From: DASYKT01 sp963718105
GTDB lineage: Bacteria; Acidobacteriota; Blastocatellia; Pyrinomonadales; Pyrinomonadaceae
Assembly (NCBI GenBank): GCA_963718105.1
Contig: OY970352.1
Coordinates: 2,294,001-2,358,000, forward strand
DNA: 64,000 bases
Direction: 5' to 3'
Positions 58,523-64,000 of the stretch are shown here, piece by piece; positions within the stretch are counted from its first letter, which is position 1, and each line of letters starts with the position of its first letter. A program made the translations under genes and the position numbers. The notes beneath the pieces were generated by a model. It saw only the letters and a list, made by a program, of their open reading frames with translations. It made no database searches and was not told where the DNA came from.

Positions 58523-58924
58523 TTAATTACCGGCCGACGCTTTCTCTTCCTCGCTCACGCTTTCCTGTCTGATAAATTGCGGCTCTAATTTTTCAAAGGT
58601 TTCCTTATCCATCGGCAGATGCTTTAGCCCAAAACCTTCCGGATCGTCGATACCGCCCAGAGAAAGCGTGTCTGAAGCCGCGCCGGCGGCATCCACGCGG
58701 GTGGGATACTTGTTTTTATAGAGCCGCACGTGGACGATCCCCGTCGTGATGGAGAGCACCTTGACGATGTTAAAGCCGTTTTCCTGGCCCGGCGCAAGCA
58801 CCGAATACAGGCCTCCTATCTTGTACTTACTTTCCAGGCCCGGGTCTTTATTGGAAAAACAATTCGCGGCCGGGCTTAACAAGGATAGTAAGATCAGAAG
58901 TTTTATTAGTGGGCGAAATTTCAT
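58523..58924 (-). CDS. Small exported protein inside the opp operon
   Basis: A 133-residue product from ATG 58924, which has TAGGAG upstream; a longer frame to 58966 overlaps oppD and is less likely. Export signal MKFRPLIKLLILLSLLSP, then AANCFSN: a Cys at the right place for a lipoprotein, though Asn before Cys is not a standard lipobox. The mature part has YKIGGLYSVL and VRLYKNKYPTRVD and an acidic Glu/Ser-rich tail. It sits between oppD and oppF, spaced 10 and 5 bases. Perhaps an accessory subunit; no family recognised. Confidence 0.75.
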   Translation of the reverse strand: MKFRPLIKLLILLSLLSPAANCFSNKDPGLESKYKIGGLYSVLAPGQENGFNIVKVLSITTGIVHVRLYKNKYPTRVDAAGAASDTLSLGGIDDPEGFGLKHLPMDKETFEKLEPQFIRQESVSEEEKASAGN

Positions 58925-58934
58925 TTTATGACTC

Positions 58935-59936
58935 CTAGGCCGATTCGGCATAAACTTCCAGCGCAAAGTGGCAAAGCGAAGAATGGTTTTCGTTTATCTG
59001 CACAAACGGCGGGTACTCCGTCCGGCAAATGTCTTTGGCGTATTCACAGCGCGGCGCAAAAGGACACCCCGGCGGCAGATGCGCCACATCGGGCGGCAGC
59101 CCGGGAATTTGATAAAGCGGCTCACCGTGCTCATGCGCCGGATCAGGGACCGACCGCAATAAACCCTTGGTATAAGGATTGCCCGGCCGCGCAAAAAGCT
59201 CGCCTGTCGGCGCCTGCTCGAATACTTTTCCGGCGTACATCACGATTATCTTCTCGGTCATGCCGGCCACCACGCCGAGGTCGTGCGTGATCAAAATTAC
59301 GCTGGTGCCGAGCTCGTCTTTTAATTTTTTTATCAGCTCGAGGATCTGCGCCTGGATGGTAACGTCGAGCGCCGTGGTCGGTTCATCGGCGATCAAAAGC
59401 TCCGGCTCGCACGAGAGCGCCATGGCTATCATTACGCGCTGGCGCATACCGCCGGAAAATTCGTGCGGGTAATCGTCGACGCGGTTTTTCGCATCTGGAA
59501 TGCCGACCATTTCCAGCATTTGAATGGCGTGTGCGCGCGACTGGGTGCGGTTGTGTCCCAAATGAAGTTCGGTGATCTCGCCCAACTGGCGCGAGATCTT
59601 CAGAAACGGGTTAAGCGAGGTCATCGGGTCCTGAAAGATCATCGCGATGCGCTTGCCGCGGATCTTACGCACTTCTTCAGTGCTGAGGTTCATTATGTTT
59701 CGCCCGTCGAAAATTATCTCGCCCGCTACGATCTTTCCCGGAGGTTCCGGGATCAGGCGAATGATAGAAAGATTGGTGACGGATTTTCCGGAACCGGATT
59801 CGCCGACGATGCCGAGCGTTTCACCTTTTTTTAATTCAAAGGTTATTCCGTCGACAGCCTTGACGATGCCGTCATCAGTCTGAAAATAGGTGCGCAGGTC
59901 GGAAACCGAAAGTATTGTGCCGTTTTGTGATTCCAT
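58935..59936 (-). CDS. oppD: Oligopeptide ABC transporter ATP-binding protein (OppD/DppD type)
   Basis: A 333-residue ABC ATPase. Walker A GESGSGKSV, Q-loop IFQDPMTSLNP, signature FSGGMRQR, Walker B LLIADEPTTALD, H-loop LITHD. The C-terminal extension has the Cys-rich CPFAPRCEYAKDIC cluster. It pairs with OppF in a heterodimer below the OppB/OppC membrane subunits. It is placed after oppC with 25 bases between. Confidence 0.95.
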   Translation of the reverse strand: MESQNGTILSVSDLRTYFQTDDGIVKAVDGITFELKKGETLGIVGESGSGKSVTNLSIIRLIPEPPGKIVAGEIIFDGRNIMNLSTEEVRKIRGKRIAMIFQDPMTSLNPFLKISRQLGEITELHLGHNRTQSRAHAIQMLEMVGIPDAKNRVDDYPHEFSGGMRQRVMIAMALSCEPELLIADEPTTALDVTIQAQILELIKKLKDELGTSVILITHDLGVVAGMTEKIIVMYAGKVFEQAPTGELFARPGNPYTKGLLRSVPDPAHEHGEPLYQIPGLPPDVAHLPPGCPFAPRCEYAKDICRTEYPPFVQINENHSSLCHFALEVYAESA

Positions 59937-59961
59937 TTTTAGACGGTGAAGTTAAAATCTA

Positions 59962-60918
59962 TTACACTTTTCTCGACTGCGGGTCTAAAGCATCACGCAG
60001 GCCGTCACCCAAAAAATTGAGCGAAAATAATGTCAGCGCCATCGTCACGCCCGGAAATATCAGTTGCCACGGGTAGATCGCGATGTTCTTGATGCCGTCC
60101 GAGGCCAGGCTTCCCCAGGAAGCAAAAGGTGCCTGTACTCCCAGGCCGAGAAAAGAAAGAAAGGCTTCGGTGAGCATTACCGCCGGGACCGTTAGCGTGG
60201 CGTAGACGATCACCGGACCGAGAGTGTTGGGCACCAGGTGTTTGAAAATGATCTTCGGCGTCGAAACCCCCGTCGCTTTGGCCGCCATCACAAACTCCTG
60301 GTTTTTCAGCGACATTATCTGCCCGCGCACGATCCGCGACATCGTCAGCCAGGAAACCAGTCCCAGCGCGAAGAAGAGCAAAAAGATCTGGCTTAGTCCG
60401 GCGCCCCCGCCAAACAATTTAACCAGATACTGGATAAACCCCGGGGCGTTATTGCCGGCAAAAAGCGACAAGAGCACGATCACGATCAGAATATACGGCA
60501 CGGCGTACATCATATCGACGATGCGCATCATCACGTTATCAATGCCTCTGCCGAGATAGCCCGCGACCGCGCCGTAGCTAACCCCGACTATCAGCGAAAC
60601 GATCGTGGAAATGATGCCCACCATCAGCGAAATGCGGCCGCCCAGTAAAACGCGGGCCAGCACATCCCTGCCCTGGTCGTCGGTCCCCATTGGGTGCAGC
60701 ATCGACGGCGGAAACGACCTTACCAGATCGCCGTTGGCCGGGATCGTGTCATACGCAAAGCCGGTCGACCATTCCACGATCGGCGGCCCGATCAAAACCG
60801 CTACCACCATGAAACAAACGACGACCATTCCGAAAACCGCCAGCTTGTTTTTGAGCAGGCGTTTCCAGGCGTCTCTCCAAAGCGATGTACCTTTTACCGG
60901 TTTTAATTCTTCTGCCAT
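59962..60918 (-). CDS. oppC: Oligopeptide ABC transporter permease (OppC/DppC type)
   Basis: About 318 residues from ATG 60918 (MAEELKPVKGTSLW); an upstream frame to 60972 would overlap oppB. A short N-terminal cytosolic segment with WKRLLKNKLAVFGM leads into the first helix. The periplasmic region has HPMGTDDQGRDVLARVLLGGRISL, the OppC_N and permease entry signature. About six helices in all, and the EAA-type loop EAFLSFLGLGVQAPFASWGSL. It forms the peptide channel with OppB in the inner membrane. Seven bases after the oppB stop. Confidence 0.95.
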   Translation of the reverse strand: MAEELKPVKGTSLWRDAWKRLLKNKLAVFGMVVVCFMVVAVLIGPPIVEWSTGFAYDTIPANGDLVRSFPPSMLHPMGTDDQGRDVLARVLLGGRISLMVGIISTIVSLIVGVSYGAVAGYLGRGIDNVMMRIVDMMYAVPYILIVIVLLSLFAGNNAPGFIQYLVKLFGGGAGLSQIFLLFFALGLVSWLTMSRIVRGQIMSLKNQEFVMAAKATGVSTPKIIFKHLVPNTLGPVIVYATLTVPAVMLTEAFLSFLGLGVQAPFASWGSLASDGIKNIAIYPWQLIFPGVTMALTLFSLNFLGDGLRDALDPQSRKV

Positions 60919-60925
60919 AAAATTC

Positions 60926-61924
60926 TTAATCGTACCTGATGCGCGGATCCAAAAATGCGTAGCCAATGTCAACCAGAAGGTTGAAGAACAAGGTAATGAT
61001 AGAGAGAAACGCCACCACCCCCAGTGTCAAAGGCTCGTCGCGGTTGAATATGGATTGAATAAAAACATTGCCCATTCCCGGCAGCGCAAATATTTTTTCT
61101 ACGACCACGGTTCCGGCCAGCAGTTGCGCCAGCGCCGGCCCGGTGAAAGAGATCACCGGCATTAATCCCCCGCGCAGCGCATGGCGGGTGACCACGTGCC
61201 ATTCACTCAAACCTTTCGCGCGCGCCGTGCGGATATAATCCGAGCGCAGCACTTCTAGCATTCCGGCGCGGGTCAGCCTGGCGATATAGGCCGCGTACAC
61301 CGCTGAAAGCGTCAGCACCGGAAGCACCAAATTACTTATCCCGGTGATGCCGTCCCAGCGCGCCGGCGGGAACCAGTACAGATAGAGAGAAAAGATTAGG
61401 ACAAGGATCGGCCCTAACACAAAGTTAGGCATGGAAATGCCGAGCATAGAGATGGCCATCGACGAATAATCGATCGCGGTGTTTTGCCTCAAGGCCGCTA
61501 TTGTCCCGGCCGTGATCCCGATGGTGAGCGCCAGCAGGTAAGCGAGAATTCCGAGAGTGGCGGAAACAGGGACCGTTCGCCATAAAATTTCATTAACGGA
61601 CTGCCCTTCGTATTTCAGCGAGTCGCCAAAGTCAAAACATTTAAAGTTGGCGCTCCCGATGGAAAACTGCAGGCCCGTGGTGGTGGTCTCATCCGCCGCT
61701 TTCGTCCGGCAGGTAATGTTGCCCATCATCATCAGGTACTGCTCTACCAGCGGTTTATCAAGGCCGTATTTTTTCCTGATGTTTGCCTCGACCGCCGCCG
61801 GAAGCTGCTTTTCCGAGCTGTAAAACGTTCCGGGCGCAAAACGGATCAGTGCCCAGGTAACCGACACCACTATCAACGCCATCGGGATGATGATTAGTAA
61901 TCGTTTGAGAATGAATCGAAGCAT
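60926..61924 (-). CDS. oppB: Oligopeptide ABC transporter permease (OppB/DppB type)
   Basis: A 332-residue protein with six predicted helices. N-terminal helix FILKRLLIIIPMALIVVSV, then a long periplasmic loop with KYGLDKPLVEQYLMMMGN. The permease core has TARAKGLSEWHVVTRHALR and the EAA loop, followed by VEKIFALPGMGNVFIQ. An unusual Cys-containing loop insertion (NITCRTKAADETTTT) lies between helix 1 and the core compared with the E. coli protein. Start ATG 61924, 15 bases after the stop of the binding-protein gene. Confidence 0.95.
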   Translation of the reverse strand: MLRFILKRLLIIIPMALIVVSVTWALIRFAPGTFYSSEKQLPAAVEANIRKKYGLDKPLVEQYLMMMGNITCRTKAADETTTTGLQFSIGSANFKCFDFGDSLKYEGQSVNEILWRTVPVSATLGILAYLLALTIGITAGTIAALRQNTAIDYSSMAISMLGISMPNFVLGPILVLIFSLYLYWFPPARWDGITGISNLVLPVLTLSAVYAAYIARLTRAGMLEVLRSDYIRTARAKGLSEWHVVTRHALRGGLMPVISFTGPALAQLLAGTVVVEKIFALPGMGNVFIQSIFNRDEPLTLGVVAFLSIITLFFNLLVDIGYAFLDPRIRYD

Positions 61925-61939
61925 AATTTGCCGGGAAAG

Positions 61940-64000
61940 TTATTCAGCCTTCATTATATTTGCCACATCCTGGTCCCACTTCGCCGTGTCGCGCTCGATA
62001 TAGACGTATTTCCAGGGAAACAGGGAGCCGGGATTAGGATACATTCCCTTCACATAAGGTTTTTTGATCCAGTTGGTCGATTGTGTCTGCAGCGGGATCA
62101 CGATCTGCTGGTCCATCACGTACAACTCCGCCTGGGCCAATAGCTCGAAGCGTTTTTGCGGGTCCAGGGTCTTGTTGGCCTCGTCGAGCATATCGTCATA
62201 CTTTTGATCGTGCCAGCCGGTCGCACCGTCGGCCTGTTCCGAATAAAAAAGATTCAGGAATGTGAACGGGTCCATGTAATCGCCGGACCACGCGTTGCGG
62301 GTAAAACCTTCATACTGCACCTGCGAGCGGTAAGGCAAAAATGTTTTCCATTCCATATTCTTAAGCGGAACGGTAATTCCCAGGTTTTGCTTCCACTGCG
62401 ACTGGATCATCTCGGCGATCTGCCGGTTTGATTCAAGAGTGTTATAGGTGATGTTGATCTTTTCCACCGGAAAATTTTCCACGACGCAGCGCCCGCCCTC
62501 GCCTTTCGTCACTTTGTAACCCGCTTCGGTCATCAAGGCACAGGCTTTTTCCGGATTGAAATCATTACGGTGCGCCCATTCTTCCGGCGACATTCCCCGT
62601 TTCACCCGCGCCTCTTCATATATTTTCTTGCGAGCTTCTTCATAGGCGGGAAAAATGCCTTCAGGCGTAAAATCGAGCAGCGGCGTGACGGTGCCGCGGA
62701 ATTTAGCGATCGCTTCGCGGTCAACGGCTCGGCTAAAAGCTTTTCGCACATTGACGTTGTCCATCGGCGGCTTTTTGCTGGCGATGCTGTAGTATTCCAT
62801 GGCCACTTCAGGATGCTTCAGATATTCATCTTTATATTGAGAAACCTCCGCCACCCATGACGCCGGAATGGTGTGGTTGTACATAGCATCCACGCTGCCC
62901 GCTTTATACAGGTTGAGCATGGTCGTGTTTTCTTCCAGCGGATAAAAATGGATCTCGTCGAGTTTTACAGTTGCCGCGTCCCAGTAATTGGGATCTCTCA
63001 CCACTTCCAGCGTGTCATAAGGCCGGTGCGTTTTGACCTTGTACGGCCCGCACGTGACGATGTTTTCCGGGCGCGTCCAATTTTTGCCGAATTTCTCTAT
63101 CGCCTTTTGCGGCACAAGACGGAAAAACTGGTGCGGCAGCAGGCTCATGAAGTATGGCGCGGGCTGCGTCAGCGTGATCCGGAGCGTCTCATCGTTGATC
63201 GCTTCGACGCCTATATCTTTTGCTTCGACAGTGACCAGGTTCGCCGCCGCCAGCTCGTCTTTATAAACATCTTCGAGTAAAAAGCGGTTGAGATAAAACA
63301 AATTTGCGATCGGTTTTTTCTTTAGCTTGGCCTTCTCTTCTTTTTTCGCGGCGTCGGTCATTTGCGCGATATCATCATCGATCGTTTTTGCTTCATCGGC
63401 GCGCTTTTTATTTTCCTTGGCCAGATTGGCCAGCAGCGTCTGTGAATCTTTTGAAAGCGTGATGCCGGCAAACCTCTGCTCGTCATAGATGCCGCTTTCC
63501 ATCAATTTATTTATGCCGTCCGCCAAAACCTGCTTATGCGCGTCATCGCAACTGGCGCCCTGGATGCAATGTTCCAGGGCCTCTTTCGAAAGATTTTCCC
63601 GTAAGAGTTGCGACAAACCGTCTTTCCCGTTGATCACTTTTCCGGTGAAGGCGATCGGGTTTTTGAAATCCCGCGCGCCAAATTTAAATGCGCCTTTTAA
63701 TTTTTCATTGCCCTGTATTTCCCGCGCGCGTTTAAAAGGATCGCCGTTAAGCGTCAGCCTGGCCGGGGCGCGCATCATCTTACTGGTTTCGGTTTCAGGC
63801 CCGATCGGGGTCGCTTTATCGGCCGCAGCCACGCTGCCGTTTTCGGGCTCAGAAGCAAAATCTTTAGCGATGTAAAAATTGCCGTCAGGCCCCTTCATAA
63901 ACGCCGAGTGGTTATTGTAAGGCTCCGCGTATTTAACGTAGTAACCCAGGTTGGCGTTACGGGAAGCGGTTTCCGGAGCAAAACCCCGGCGGAAAGAAAA
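61940..64000 (-). CDS. Oligopeptide-binding protein (SBP_bac_5 family), N-terminus outside the window
   Basis: The frame is open past the right edge: upstream of the first internal ATG at 63898 the codons continue (GYYVKYAEPYNNHSAF) with no stop. The true start and signal peptide are therefore missing. At least 686 residues. Typical segments: NDETLRITLTQPAPYFMSLL, GPYKVKTHRPYDTLEVVRDPNYWD, HFYPLEENTTMLNLYKAGSVDAM, DNVNVRKAFSRAVDREAI and a late AELYVMDQQIVIPL. A charged insertion (about 120-200 of the visible part, KENKKRADEAKTIDD) makes it longer than usual. It delivers peptides to the OppBC channel. First visible gene of the operon. Confidence 0.93.
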   Translation of the reverse strand, partial: FSFRRGFAPETASRNANLGYYVKYAEPYNNHSAFMKGPDGNFYIAKDFASEPENGSVAAADKATPIGPETETSKMMRAPARLTLNGDPFKRAREIQGNEKLKGAFKFGARDFKNPIAFTGKVINGKDGLSQLLRENLSKEALEHCIQGASCDDAHKQVLADGINKLMESGIYDEQRFAGITLSKDSQTLLANLAKENKKRADEAKTIDDDIAQMTDAAKKEEKAKLKKKPIANLFYLNRFLLEDVYKDELAAANLVTVEAKDIGVEAINDETLRITLTQPAPYFMSLLPHQFFRLVPQKAIEKFGKNWTRPENIVTCGPYKVKTHRPYDTLEVVRDPNYWDAATVKLDEIHFYPLEENTTMLNLYKAGSVDAMYNHTIPASWVAEVSQYKDEYLKHPEVAMEYYSIASKKPPMDNVNVRKAFSRAVDREAIAKFRGTVTPLLDFTPEGIFPAYEEARKKIYEEARVKRGMSPEEWAHRNDFNPEKACALMTEAGYKVTKGEGGRCVVENFPVEKINITYNTLESNRQIAEMIQSQWKQNLGITVPLKNMEWKTFLPYRSQVQYEGFTRNAWSGDYMDPFTFLNLFYSEQADGATGWHDQKYDDMLDEANKTLDPQKRFELLAQAELYVMDQQIVIPLQTQSTNWIKKPYVKGMYPNPGSLFPWKYVYIERDTAKWDQDVANIMKAE

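Overview
The window looks like chromosome from an Acidobacteriota-type bacterium, most likely the Blastocatellia/Pyrinomonadaceae group. This is inferred from family content: a TIGR02999-type ECF sigma factor, long secreted RHS proteins paired with FG-GAP/VCBS-repeat membrane proteins, a DUF4388-J-TPR protein, a PocR-GAF-GGDEF protein and REP-like hairpin elements. No rRNA or other marker settles the taxonomy. Both edges cut genes: a secreted protein on the left and an oligopeptide-binding protein on the right.

Layout. 1-4.6 kb is ordinary chromosome: a secreted DUF4412-like protein, a zinc alcohol dehydrogenase, a VOC protein, an ECF sigma factor and a glycine-rich RRM protein. 4.88-37.5 kb is accessory DNA stacked on the 3' end of one tRNA-Lys(TTT) gene (37444-37519, minus strand). 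Three copies of the tRNA 3' half mark the junctions: a decayed one at 4876-4925, a perfect 59-bp repeat at 13696-13754, and its partner at 37434-37492, which contains the 3' part of the intact tRNA. They delimit an older 8.8-kb element A, whose integrase survives only as a few C-terminal codons at 13606-13639, and a 23.7-kb element B with an intact tyrosine integrase. Pairs of a 9-bp repeat with an 11-bp period flank the att sites.

Elements A and B each carry the same operon: an FG-GAP membrane protein, then a roughly 1775-residue secreted RHS protein, then small secreted proteins. The RHS bodies are related, but their C-terminal tips are unrelated: a CHAT/caspase-like domain in A and an uncharacterised domain in B. 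This is the pattern of polymorphic toxins with cognate immunity genes. The RHS gene of A carries a frameshift. Element B also holds three copies of a new-looking small double-Cys-pair protein, a type I restriction-modification operon with an Abi_C-type gene inserted between hsdS and hsdR, and a replication/integration block (AlpA-like regulator, CHC2-Toprim-RepA primase-helicase, terminase-small-subunit-like HTH, second AlpA-like regulator, integrase). That block resembles a phage satellite (PICI-like) core, and no conjugation genes are present.

37.5-64 kb is chromosome again. It holds a feoA-feoB-Cys-rich protein iron operon behind a perfect palindromic operator, a cysteine desulfurase whose 3' end has been taken over by a REP-like element, an HD-GYP protein with an unknown partner, a DUF4388-J-TPR protein, a GNAT acetyltransferase and ligA. 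Next come a tandem pair of unknown paralogues and a signalling operon (PocR-GAF-GAF-GGDEF, then ATPase-HATPase, then class II Fic). After these are a DJ-1/PfpI protein, a PA2169-family four-helix protein and a complete opp-type peptide importer operon. Several inverted-repeat elements lie between genes.
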